A stretch of 9,215 bases of DNA from an uncultured Actinomycetes bacterium (GCA_903858075.1 CAIOHI010000130.1:1-9215); one strand, 5' to 3'. Counted from the stretch's first letter, positions 1-7,020 are shown. A program made the numbers and translations. The notes: a model not told the origin generated them from the sequence alone.

Positions 1-351
1 GTACGCGCCGGCATTGAGGCAGTCCCCCGTGGGCAAATGGAAGCAGCTCGTTCGCTTGGCATGTCGTACACACGTGCCATGGTGACCGTCATTATTCCCC
101 AGGCATTTCGCATTATTGTTCCACCACTTACCAACGAATTCGTATTGCTTATTAAAGACACGTCGCTCATTTCTGTTCTCGGCGTTACTGAACGCACGCT
201 CGACCTTGCACGTTTTGGTCGTAACGGAGTAAATGATTCTGCAAATGCCACACCACTTGTTGTTGCTGGCCTTGTGTATTTAGCTCTCACCATTCCGCTC
301 ACGCAGTTAGCTGCCTGGATGGAACGACGTTCAAAAGTGGGTCGGCGATGA
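1..351 (+). CDS. Polar amino acid ABC transporter, permease subunit (C-terminal part)
   Basis: This inner-membrane permease subunit of a polar amino acid uptake transporter (HisM/GlnP type) forms the pore with its partners. The frame is open from base 1, so the gene begins upstream and 116 residues are visible. They start inside the cytoplasmic EAA loop: RAGIEAVPRGQMEAARSLG at residues 2-20 carries the EAA-x3-G signature (E14, A15, A16, G20) that docks on the ATPase. Two hydrophobic stretches follow, around residues 27-58 (with the PPLTNEF and LIKDTSL blocks typical of this family) and 77-100. The protein ends in a basic tail. The TGA stop overlaps the ATG of the ATPase gene as ATGA, so the two are translationally coupled in one operon. 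The substrate-binding protein gene is not in the window, so the exact amino acid is unknown. Confidence 0.95.
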   Translation, partial: VRAGIEAVPRGQMEAARSLGMSYTRAMVTVIIPQAFRIIVPPLTNEFVLLIKDTSLISVLGVTERTLDLARFGRNGVNDSANATPLVVAGLVYLALTIPLTQLAAWMERRSKVGRR

Positions 352-1088
352 GTGAACCTCTTGTAGAACTTCGTCAATTGCACAAGAGTTTTGGCGACAA
401 CCACGTACTGCGTGGAATTGACCTATCAGTTGCCAAGGGCGAAGTGCTCTGCATCATTGGGCCATCGGGCTCAGGGAAAAGCACCTTATTGCGTTGCGTC
501 AACATGCTCGAGCAGCCAACACGCGGTCAAGTGTTTGTGGCAGGAGTAGAACTCACCCATCGCGACTGCGACATTGACAAAGCTCGACGCGCAACCGGCA
601 TGGTGTTTCAGCAATTTAATTTGTTTTCTCATCTATCCGTACGCGACAACGTCACCATTTCTTTACGCAAAGTGCTGAAGATGAAACGTGCAGAGGCCAA
701 CGCGCGAGCAGATGTGTTGCTTAATCGTGTTGGTCTTGCCGACAAGGCATCGGCATACCCAGCACAACTCTCGGGTGGCCAGCAACAGCGTGTTGCCATT
801 GCACGTGCTTTAGCCATGGAGCCAAGTGTGATGTTGTTCGATGAAGCGACAAGTGCGCTCGACCCAGAACTTGTTGGCGACGTGCTTGGCGTGATGCGCG
901 AACTTGCAGAAGAAGGAATGACCATGTTGGTAGTAACCCATGAAATGGGTTTTGCTCGCAACGTCGCCGACCGAGTTATTTTCATGGACGGTGGCGTCAT
1001 TGTTGAAGAAGGAAAACCAGCTCAAGTCATTAATGAACCACGTGAGGACCGTACGAAAAAGTTCCTCGCAAACGTTCTAGAAAATTAG
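348..1088 (+). CDS. Amino acid ABC transporter ATP-binding protein (GlnQ/HisP-like)
   Basis: This cytoplasmic ATPase subunit powers the permease encoded just upstream. At 246 residues it has the usual length for GlnQ/HisP proteins. All the nucleotide-binding motifs are present in order: Walker A GPSGSGKS at 38-45, Q-loop in MVFQQFNLF (Q88/Q89), ABC signature LSGGQQQR at 141-148, Walker B VMLFDEATSALD at 161-172 with catalytic E166, and the switch histidine H198 in VVTHEMGFAR. The FQQFNLF string and the HEMGFAR block are characteristic of polar amino acid importers. The ATG overlaps the permease stop by 4 bp. The gene ends 12 bp before the convergent gene at 1101 and I see no convincing terminator there. 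Substrate specificity cannot be read from this subunit. Confidence 0.96.
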   Translation: MSEPLVELRQLHKSFGDNHVLRGIDLSVAKGEVLCIIGPSGSGKSTLLRCVNMLEQPTRGQVFVAGVELTHRDCDIDKARRATGMVFQQFNLFSHLSVRDNVTISLRKVLKMKRAEANARADVLLNRVGLADKASAYPAQLSGGQQQRVAIARALAMEPSVMLFDEATSALDPELVGDVLGVMRELAEEGMTMLVVTHEMGFARNVADRVIFMDGGVIVEEGKPAQVINEPREDRTKKFLANVLEN

Positions 1089-1100
1089 AGCTATAGCGCC

Positions 1101-2819
1101 TTAAGGCAATGCAACAATAGTGATTGTGCCCGCAGCGCCATCGACCGTAATGGTGGCACCATCGGGAATGCGATGTGTTGCATCGGTAACCGACGCAACA
1201 CAAGGAATACCCAGTTCACGGCTCACGATGCTGGCGTGCGAACCAACTGCACCAAGGTTCACCACTACTGCACCAGCGGCCAGGAACAACGGGGTCCATG
1301 ATGGGTCGGTGTTGAGCGTGACCAAAATATCGTCGGCATCGAGCCCAGAAGGGTCGAATGGGTCGAGAATAATGCGTGCCTTACCGGTGTAAACACCTGC
1401 TGAACATGCAGCTCCTGTAAGCACGTCTCCCACTTTGACTATTTCGTAATTGCCTGCGCCACGGCGCTTCCACTGTGACAAAGGAGGAACAGAACCATTG
1501 ACAATAAATGGTGGCTCTAACGTGGCAAGTTCTGCATGGTCGAGAGCACGTTCGCTGAGCAACGCTTTAAACGAAGATGGATTCGCTAAAAACGCATCAA
1601 GCTCGGCTTCAAGCAGCATGAAAATATCGGTTTCTTTGTCAATATTTCCAGCTGCGGCATGCCTGCGACCAAGCTCTGTAATTGCAACACGCACTTCATG
1701 AATAACGGCAATGTTGTTGGTCTTGCAACGCTCACGCGCTTGTTGCCAACCAGCAGCCGATGCGTAACCAGCAGCGAACATTCCTGCTGTTTCAGCATCG
1801 CCAGCAAGTGCTTCAGAAATTTCTTTAAACAAACGTGCGCGTTCTGCACCATTGCGCTTGCTTGCTGCGCGAGGGTCGGAACCATCACCTTGGTGACGCA
1901 AGCGATCGAGTTGAGCAAAAGCTAAACGTGGGTTTGTTTCGTAGCTATGTGCAGCAGGGTCCCATTCATTTGGCCCACGTGAACCGTGCTTCAACTTGAA
2001 TGCAGTCAACGCCTTTTCAAATTCTTTACCAGCGATGCGGCTTTCCCAACCGTCGAACCCGGCATCGAATGCTGCGGTAATTTCAGGTGTCGAACGAATG
2101 GTGCGTGAGAGATCCCACAAGTCGATAGCGATGAGAGCAGAGTCAACGTCGCCAACTGCACCAATAAGACGCACGCCATCTTCTGGGCGGCCGATGGCTG
2201 CAGTAATTGCTTGCACGGCTCCTGGCCCGAGTGAAGCGCCAAGCGATGACCACACGTGTTGTTCGAATGTAGTGACCAAAACGGGGGCCATGCTGCGTGC
2301 ACGTGCAACAAGTTCTGCGTCACTCAACTTCGACAAGTCGGGGCGTTCAGCACGAATTTTTATGGCGAGAATTTTTTGTTCCTCTACCGGTGGATGCACC
2401 GTTGAGCCCATGACGTAGGCCATGGTTTCGCCAAGCCTCGCTTCATGCACTGGGCTTTCGTGCCACGGCTCTGCAACGTAAGGCGGCACATCGGGATTTG
2501 CATCGAAATACGCGGCATCAATAGCCTCTGGGCTCGCACCTGGCATACGCACACCCATGAGGCGAGCCTGCATGAGTGAGTTATAGAAGTAGCCACCGAA
2601 GAGTCCGAATGTTTCTGGCGGCGTACCGTAATCTTCGTGTTCAAAAACACCGAAAGTAACAAAGCCCACTTTGCACCCAAGCACGACCCCTTTTTCCCAG
2701 CACAAACTCCACCCCAACGGGCTCACTGGGTCGGCTAGTACGTCGGCGGCGTTGCCACGCGTATAACTAGGAAAGCGCTTCGTTGGAGTGCGGTCAATAA
2801 TCCATTTGTCAGCTAACAC
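1101..2819 (-). CDS. PEP-utilising enzyme with His swivelling domain, lacking ATP-grasp domain
   Basis: This 572-residue protein belongs to the PEP synthase / pyruvate phosphate dikinase / rifampin phosphotransferase superfamily. The C-terminus is a PEP-utiliser mobile domain: GAVGSHASIVSRELGIPCV at 523-541 places the phospho-accepting histidine at H528. The usual TGG before that motif reads NLG here. The N-terminus has a block (FPSYTRGNAADVLADPVSPL, residues 16-35) like the one that opens the substrate domain in rifampin-phosphotransferase-like proteins. No N-terminal ATP-grasp domain (about 300 residues) is present, and the length fits the substrate domain plus His domain alone. The start is GTG at 2819, chosen because AAAGGGAG (2825-2832) lies 5 nt upstream. 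The gene lies downstream of the SDR gene at 2947-3777 on the same strand. It may work with a separate ATP-binding subunit, as phenylphosphate synthase does, or may have lost phosphotransfer. The substrate is unknown. Confidence 0.82.
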   Translation of the reverse strand: MLADKWIIDRTPTKRFPSYTRGNAADVLADPVSPLGWSLCWEKGVVLGCKVGFVTFGVFEHEDYGTPPETFGLFGGYFYNSLMQARLMGVRMPGASPEAIDAAYFDANPDVPPYVAEPWHESPVHEARLGETMAYVMGSTVHPPVEEQKILAIKIRAERPDLSKLSDAELVARARSMAPVLVTTFEQHVWSSLGASLGPGAVQAITAAIGRPEDGVRLIGAVGDVDSALIAIDLWDLSRTIRSTPEITAAFDAGFDGWESRIAGKEFEKALTAFKLKHGSRGPNEWDPAAHSYETNPRLAFAQLDRLRHQGDGSDPRAASKRNGAERARLFKEISEALAGDAETAGMFAAGYASAAGWQQARERCKTNNIAVIHEVRVAITELGRRHAAAGNIDKETDIFMLLEAELDAFLANPSSFKALLSERALDHAELATLEPPFIVNGSVPPLSQWKRRGAGNYEIVKVGDVLTGAACSAGVYTGKARIILDPFDPSGLDADDILVTLNTDPSWTPLFLAAGAVVVNLGAVGSHASIVSRELGIPCVASVTDATHRIPDGATITVDGAAGTITIVALP

Positions 2820-2824
2820 AGTGT

Positions 2825-2832
2825 CTCCCTTT
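2825..2832 (-). promoter_or_regulatory. Ribosome binding site fixing a GTG start
   Basis: Read on the minus strand this is AAAGGGAG, 5 nt before the GTG at 2819. It is the strongest Shine-Dalgarno match near this gene's 5' end and decides the non-ATG start. Confidence 0.7.
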
Positions 2833-2876
2833 GGCCCTGGCGGAGTTTGCCGTCAGTTCACTTTCGTACTCGTGAA

Positions 2877-2904
2877 AAACTACCTGAGGTGAGGCCTGAG
2901 TCAC
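2877..2904 (-). promoter_or_regulatory. Possible promoter for the PEP-utilising enzyme gene
   Basis: On the minus strand a -35-like GTGACT (2899-2904, 4 of 6 to TTGACA) is followed after 16 bp by a -10-like TAGTTT (2877-2882, TAnnnT). The spacer holds a direct repeat, CCTGAG on the plus strand at 2883-2888 and 2895-2900, 12 nt apart. The match is weak. It lies in the 127-bp gap between the SDR stop and the PEP-type gene start, so it would allow transcription separate from the SDR. Confidence 0.3.
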
Positions 2905-2946
2905 ACTATGAGAAACAAGGAAATCGTTAATTTGCTGTCAATTGGC

Positions 2947-3777
2947 TTAAATAGGCCGCGGAATGGGCGGATTGCCACCCGTCAGCATGCCTTCGGCCCG
3001 TTCCTTCACGAGGTCCACATAGCGCGGGTGGGTCATGATCCAAAAGGTTCCATTATTGATGGCCTCAAGCACCTGGTCGGCAACATCTTCTGGGTCAATC
3101 GCCTCGGTCGCCGTCGTGAGACCTTGAGTACCAAATGCTTCGCCTTTCACGCCACCCGGGCGATTGCGCTCGCTGAAGCCAATCTTGGTGCGCACCACTC
3201 CGGGGCACAGCACCGACGCCCGCAACGGCACGTTGGCCGCCATGGCATCGGCAAGCAGTGCCTCTGACAATGCAACAACTCCCTGCTTTGCGACGTCGTA
3301 AGAAGCGATACTCGGGAAAGCCAAAATTCCTGCCGTTGAAGCGGTGTTCACCACATGGCCAGGTTCGCCAGAAGCAAGCATGCGCGGCACAAAAGAGTGC
3401 ACACCATAAATAGGGCCCCATAGGTCAACACCAAGCACCCACTCCCATGACTCAATTGATGCTTCCCATGTGAGGTCGCGATGCACCACGCCAGCGTTGT
3501 TACACAAAATATGAACTGCACCAAACTCTTCATAAGAGAAATCGGCAAGTGCCTCAACAGCATTGCGGTCGGATACATCGCATCGCATTGCAGCACATGG
3601 AATACCTGCATCGTTCAACAAATCGCTTGCGGCATCAAGTGCGCCTTGTTCAACATCGGCAATCACTACGTTCATGCCCTCTGCGCCAAAACGCTGGGCC
3701 ATGGCCAAACCAATTCCCGACGCACCACCCGTGATGACTGCGGTTTTTCCTTGCAAGTTTCCTAATACACCAGCCAT
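2947..3777 (-). CDS. Short-chain dehydrogenase/reductase, probably NAD-dependent
   Basis: This is a classical SDR of 276 residues that oxidises an alcohol or reduces a ketone on an unidentified substrate. The Rossmann glycine motif is TGGASGIG at 16-23. D41 at the end of the second beta strand (VVIAD) suggests NAD(H) rather than NADP(H). NNAG is at 93-96, and the catalytic residues are S147, Y160 and K164 (YDVAK). The fourth catalytic position, normally Asn in a VNLxG motif, reads VDLWG here, giving D118. The C-terminus contains LCPGVVRTKIG, the usual PG motif region. The ATG at 3777 is preceded by TAAGGAG with a 5-nt spacer, a clear ribosome binding site. It is divergent from the SDR at 3873 and lies upstream of the PEP-type enzyme on the same strand, 127 bp away. 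The two could share a transcript, but this is not certain. Confidence 0.92.
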   Translation of the reverse strand: MAGVLGNLQGKTAVITGGASGIGLAMAQRFGAEGMNVVIADVEQGALDAASDLLNDAGIPCAAMRCDVSDRNAVEALADFSYEEFGAVHILCNNAGVVHRDLTWEASIESWEWVLGVDLWGPIYGVHSFVPRMLASGEPGHVVNTASTAGILAFPSIASYDVAKQGVVALSEALLADAMAANVPLRASVLCPGVVRTKIGFSERNRPGGVKGEAFGTQGLTTATEAIDPEDVADQVLEAINNGTFWIMTHPRYVDLVKERAEGMLTGGNPPIPRPI

Positions 3778-3782
3778 GAGCG

Positions 3783-3789
3783 CTCCTTA
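3783..3789 (-). promoter_or_regulatory. Ribosome binding site of the minus-strand SDR
   Basis: On the minus strand this reads TAAGGAG, 5 nt before the ATG at 3777. It supports that start and contrasts with the divergent SDR gene, which has no Shine-Dalgarno sequence. Confidence 0.75.
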
Positions 3790-3798
3790 TGAAATATC

Positions 3799-3828
3799 CC
3801 TATATGCAAAGCGTAGTTCTTTTCTCAA
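3799..3828 (-). promoter_or_regulatory. Probable promoter of the minus-strand SDR
   Basis: On the minus strand a -35 TTGAGA (3823-3828, 5 of 6 to TTGACA) and a -10 TATAGG (3799-3804, 4 of 6 to TATAAT) are separated by 18 bp. Transcription would begin roughly 7 nt further on and give a short leader containing the ribosome binding site at 3783-3789. The element lies in the 95-bp region between the two divergent SDR genes. Confidence 0.5.
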
Positions 3829-3860
3829 CTCCGCCTGCCCAACTACTTCGCTCACGCCAC

Positions 3861-3872
3861 TATTGTCATGCC
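3861..3872 (+). promoter_or_regulatory. Leaderless-type -10 element for the plus-strand SDR
   Basis: TATTGT at 3861-3866 fits TAnnnT and is separated by exactly 6 nt from the A of the ATG at 3873, so transcription would begin at the start codon. No Shine-Dalgarno sequence precedes this ATG and no clear -35 box is visible. Similar layouts occur before the ATGs at 5908 and 8607. Confidence 0.5.
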
Positions 3873-4670
3873 ATGAGCATTCTCGACATATTTCGTATGG
3901 ACGGCAAAGTAGCTGTAGTCACCGGATCCGGCCAAGGTATTGGTCGTGGCATTGCGTGGGCACTCGCCGATGCAGGCTGCGATGTTGTTCTGAACTCGCG
4001 GCGCCAAAGTGATCTTGACGAAACGGCAGCAGGTGTTCGTGAACGCGGACAACGTGCCCTCACCGTTGCTGGCGACATTCGTGATTTTTCTGAAAACATT
4101 GCCGCAGCAACAATTAAAGAATTTGGTCGCCTCGATGTATGGGTCAACAACGTGGGTGGTTCCGATGAAAAAACAACACGTACATTAATTGAGACGCCCG
4201 ATGAAGTTTTTCGCAACCAACTTGAATTGAACCTCACTTCCGCATTTCAGGGTGCAAAAGCCGCAGCATCAAATATGCCCAATGGTGGAGTCATCATCAA
4301 CATTGCTTCAGGTGCCGGCATGCGTGGTTCGCCAATGACTGGCCCCTATGCCGCTTCTAAAGCAGGCATGATCAACCTCACTCTTACTCTTGCGCTCGAA
4401 CTCGCCGAGCGCGATATTCGTGTGAATACGGTTTCGCCTGGCCCCATTGCAACTGAAGCATTTTTGGAAGTACTCGGTATTGCAGCCGACCTCGATGCCA
4501 TTGCCTCAACTATTCCACTACGTCGCTTAGGAACTCCCGACGATATTGGTGCAGCAGTTTTGTATCTTGCATCACCAGCATCATCATGGGTTACTGGCCA
4601 AAACATTCTTGTTGCCGGCGGCCGTACGGAACGCAGCTACCAATACGGCGGTCGAGAAAAAAAGAAGTAG
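3873..4670 (+). CDS. Short-chain dehydrogenase/reductase, probably NADP-dependent
   Basis: This is a 265-residue classical SDR. The glycine motif is TGSGQGIG at 17-24. The second beta strand ends in NSRR with R43 and R44, a pattern associated with NADP(H) binding, unlike the divergent SDR next door. NNVG (92-95) stands in for NNAG. The full catalytic tetrad is visible: N120, S146, Y159 and K163 (YAASK). The SPGPI block follows at the usual place and the C-terminal YLASPASSWVTGQNILVAGG is typical of FabG-like SDRs. An in-frame ATG at 3789 would add 28 residues, but it has no ribosome site and no SDR-like content, and it overlaps the opposing promoter. The ATG at 3873 sits 6 nt after a TATTGT box. 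The stop is 3 bp before the epoxide hydrolase start, so the two proteins probably act in one pathway. The substrate is unknown. Confidence 0.9.
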   Translation: MSILDIFRMDGKVAVVTGSGQGIGRGIAWALADAGCDVVLNSRRQSDLDETAAGVRERGQRALTVAGDIRDFSENIAAATIKEFGRLDVWVNNVGGSDEKTTRTLIETPDEVFRNQLELNLTSAFQGAKAAASNMPNGGVIINIASGAGMRGSPMTGPYAASKAGMINLTLTLALELAERDIRVNTVSPGPIATEAFLEVLGIAADLDAIASTIPLRRLGTPDDIGAAVLYLASPASSWVTGQNILVAGGRTERSYQYGGREKKK

Positions 4671-4673
4671 CTC

Positions 4674-5855
4674 ATGCCACCTATTGCACAACCATTTACC
4701 ATTCCGTACAGCGCGGAAGCCGTGGCAGACCTCCACCACCGACTCGACAACACGCGCTTTCCTCTCGGTGTGGCAAACGAGCAATGGAAATACGGCATGC
4801 AGCAGGAATGGTTTCAATCGTTCTTGCACTATTGGCGTCACGAATTCAGTTGGGAACAACAAGTTACAAAAATGAATGCTCTCCCCAACTATCGGGTCGA
4901 GATTGATGGCATTCCATTGCACTTTGTGCACCTGAAAGGAAACGGTCCTGCTCCACTTCCCATCATCACTACCCATGGTTGGCCATGGAGCTACTGGGAT
5001 TACCGCGATGTAGCACAGCAACTTGCCCACCCCGAATCGTTCGGTGGTTCACCACTTGATTCATTTGATGTAGTTGTTCCCTCGCTCCCAGGTTTTGGTT
5101 ATTCATCTCCATTTCCTGTGGGTCACCTCTCTACGCGCGATGTTGCGCACTTGTGGAACAAACTCATGACCGAAGTTCTTGGTTACCCCACATACTGCGC
5201 ACACGGTGGCGACTGGGGTGCCATTGTTACAGCGGAACTCGCACATGCTCACGCATCTTCACTGCATGGGGCACACATCACCTTGCCCATGTTCTTTGGT
5301 CTCAATCGTGCCGACATCACCGCCGGCGATTACGACGAAGAGGAAAAGCATTATCCAGAGCTCATGAAAACACGTATGGCAACTGCAACCAGCCATTACA
5401 CCGTTCAAGGAATTGAACCCGAAACCCTTGCCTATGCAATGCACGACTCGCCCGCAGGCATGGCTGCATGGCTCATTGAACGTCGGCGCCTGTGGAGTGA
5501 TTCAGCCGATGCAAGTGGGCACCGCGATGCAGAACGCGCGTTCACCATGGAAGAACTTGCCACTTTGGTGAGCATCTATTGGTTCACCGAAACATTTGGC
5601 AGTTCGTGTCGTATGTATTACGGCCGCACAAATGAGCCTTGGCAACCCGAGCACAACCGCACACCCATTATGGAAGCGCCTACAGCTATGGCTGTATTTC
5701 CTGGTGATCTCATTTTTCTGCCGCGCCGCGCAGCAGAACGTGTTGCAAATATTCAACGCTGGACCCGCATGCCCGCCGGTGGCCACTTTGCTGCAGCAGA
5801 AGAACCCGAACTCGTTGCCAACGATGTAGCCGAGTTTTTCCGTACCTATCGGTAA
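4674..5855 (+). CDS. Epoxide hydrolase, EHN (microsomal-type) alpha/beta-hydrolase
   Basis: This 393-residue enzyme hydrolyses epoxides to vicinal diols through a covalent ester intermediate. The N-terminal EHN region (about residues 5-110) includes FTIPYSAEAVADLHHRLDNTRF. The oxyanion-hole motif HGWP is at 101-104, LPGFGYS at 138-144, and the nucleophile D180 lies in GGDWGA. A cap domain follows, with the family block DSPAGMAAWL at 258-267 and YYGR at 315-318. By alignment with microsomal epoxide hydrolase the charge-relay acid falls at D345 (FPGDLIFLP) and the base at H371 (GGHFAAAEEPE). All three catalytic residues are therefore present, with Asp rather than the mammalian Glu as acid. The length matches bacterial members. 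It follows the SDR by only 3 bp and has a weak purine-rich site in the SDR's last codons, implying translational coupling. The diol product could plausibly be a substrate for the SDR (inference). Confidence 0.93.
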   Translation: MPPIAQPFTIPYSAEAVADLHHRLDNTRFPLGVANEQWKYGMQQEWFQSFLHYWRHEFSWEQQVTKMNALPNYRVEIDGIPLHFVHLKGNGPAPLPIITTHGWPWSYWDYRDVAQQLAHPESFGGSPLDSFDVVVPSLPGFGYSSPFPVGHLSTRDVAHLWNKLMTEVLGYPTYCAHGGDWGAIVTAELAHAHASSLHGAHITLPMFFGLNRADITAGDYDEEEKHYPELMKTRMATATSHYTVQGIEPETLAYAMHDSPAGMAAWLIERRRLWSDSADASGHRDAERAFTMEELATLVSIYWFTETFGSSCRMYYGRTNEPWQPEHNRTPIMEAPTAMAVFPGDLIFLPRRAAERVANIQRWTRMPAGGHFAAAEEPELVANDVAEFFRTYR

Positions 5856-5892
5856 CTACAACTTTAGTTTGGTTTTCTTCTGTTGAGAGAAA

Positions 5893-5907
5893 TGCTATTT
5901 TTCCTCT
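5893..5907 (+). promoter_or_regulatory. Leaderless-type extended -10 element for the phosphotransferase gene
   Basis: TGC (5893-5895) followed by TATTTT (5896-5901) forms an extended -10 box. Exactly 6 nt separate it from the A of the ATG at 5908. There is no Shine-Dalgarno sequence. I could not find a good -35 box at 16-18 bp. The 52-bp gap after the epoxide hydrolase also has a weak AT-only inverted repeat (5854-5858 with 5865-5869) that is not a convincing terminator. Confidence 0.5.
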
Positions 5908-7020
5908 ATGACAATTGATGCAAACAACTATCCGCTGCGCCCCGACGAAATCACTACCGACTGGTTAGAGGCAGCACTGAAGTCAAGCAACACCATGCCA
6001 GCGAGTGCCGGCATTACGAGTGTTGCGCGTCGCCCCATTGGCGTTGGCGTAGGAATGCTCGGTCTGATTGAAGTCATCACGCCTACATATTCGGGTGATG
6101 CAGGAAATGCACCAAAGTCTGTTGTTGTGAAATACCCCACAGAGGTAGAAGGCAACCTGGCTGTTGCTACCACCTTCAATGTGTATGAACGTGAAGTACG
6201 TTTTTGTCAGCTGTTGGGGCCAAAAGCAGGTTTGCGCCTTCCCAAGTTGTATTTTGCGCACACCACTTCTGCTTCATCATTCATCATGGTGATGGAAGAC
6301 CTTTCTGGATACGCACTTGGCGACCAAGTAGAAGGCTGCAGTGTGAAGCAAGCAGAGATGTCGATTATTGAAATGGCCAAGTTGCACGCTGCATTTTGGG
6401 AAAAGGTCGATTCTGACGATTTTAAATTTGTGCCGTACCACTTCCCCACCGTTCACTCCGACGCCATGTTGCAAGGTGCCATTGCGGGCTGGGATGCAAT
6501 GGTTGCCGTTTTCGGCGACGTCATCAGCCCTGAACTAAAGAGCAACAAAGATAAGTTCCTTACAACAGTTCCGAAGATGCAGGAATGGATTGTTTCTCAT
6601 CCACACACGTTGGTGCACGGCGACTGGCGCATGGACAACCTCATGTTTGGCGTAGAACCCGACCATGCACCAATGGCTGTTCTCGACTGGCAAGGCACAT
6701 TGCGTTCAAAAGGCGTACAAGATCTTGCGTATCTCTTAAGCCACAACATGGACATCACCGAACGCCGCGATAACGAGCGAGCACTTGTTGCAATGTGGCA
6801 CAGCGAGCTTCTGAAAAACGGCGTGAAGAACTACACCGCAGACCAAGCATGGGACGAATACCGCCGTGCTGTTTTGTACCTATGGGTGTATGCCACCGTT
6901 ATTGCCGGAACGCTTGACCCATCTAATGAGCGCGGAAAAGCGTTCATGACAGCAATGGTGACGCGTTCAAGCACCGCCATTGGCGATCTTGATGGCATTG
7001 CTCTCCTCGATACTTTTTAA
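5908..7020 (+). CDS. Phosphotransferase of the APH / choline-kinase-like (CHK, ecdysteroid-kinase-like) family
   Basis: This 370-residue soluble kinase has the protein-kinase-like fold of aminoglycoside and choline kinases and probably phosphorylates a hydroxyl on a small molecule. Visible motifs are VVVK with the ATP-binding lysine at K75, acidic residues E94/E96 in the following helix, a hinge-like VMEDL at 128-132, the Brenner motif HGDWRMDN at 237-244 (catalytic D239, Mg-binding N244), and the DFG-equivalent LDWQ with D260. GVQDLAYLLS after it is typical of the CHK/EcK-like branch. No resistance role is implied. Actinobacterial members often lie among catabolic genes, and here it follows the SDR and epoxide hydrolase genes by 52 bp with its own likely leaderless promoter. 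The TAA stop lies inside the hairpin at 7005-7030. The substrate is unknown. Confidence 0.9.
   Translation: MTIDANNYPLRPDEITTDWLEAALKSSNTMPASAGITSVARRPIGVGVGMLGLIEVITPTYSGDAGNAPKSVVVKYPTEVEGNLAVATTFNVYEREVRFCQLLGPKAGLRLPKLYFAHTTSASSFIMVMEDLSGYALGDQVEGCSVKQAEMSIIEMAKLHAAFWEKVDSDDFKFVPYHFPTVHSDAMLQGAIAGWDAMVAVFGDVISPELKSNKDKFLTTVPKMQEWIVSHPHTLVHGDWRMDNLMFGVEPDHAPMAVLDWQGTLRSKGVQDLAYLLSHNMDITERRDNERALVAMWHSELLKNGVKNYTADQAWDEYRRAVLYLWVYATVIAGTLDPSNERGKAFMTAMVTRSSTAIGDLDGIALLDTF

Noticed and set aside
1098..1107. GCCTTAAGGC palindrome as a terminator
   Set aside because: It has no loop and cannot form a stable hairpin; no T-run follows.
2908..3267. 119-codon open frame on the plus strand
   Set aside because: Most of it is antisense to the minus-strand SDR, whose motifs are unambiguous. 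The translated product resembles no family.
3789..3872. 28-residue N-terminal extension of the plus-strand SDR from an ATG at 3789
   Set aside because: It has no ribosome binding site and no SDR-like content, and it overlaps the promoter and leader of the divergent gene. The ATG at 3873 gives a normal SDR length.
4657..4663. Run of seven A near the SDR 3' end as a frameshift site
   Set aside because: The frame reads through to a normal stop with an ordinary basic tail, and the next gene has its own ATG 3 bp later. No sign of recoding.
4584..5030. 148-codon open frame on the minus strand over the SDR/epoxide hydrolase junction
   Set aside because: It is antisense to two well-supported genes and has no family resemblance.
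5854..5869. AACTA/TAGTT inverted repeat after the epoxide hydrolase as a terminator
   Set aside because: The stem is 5 bp and almost all A-T, too weak to be convincing despite T-rich sequence after it.
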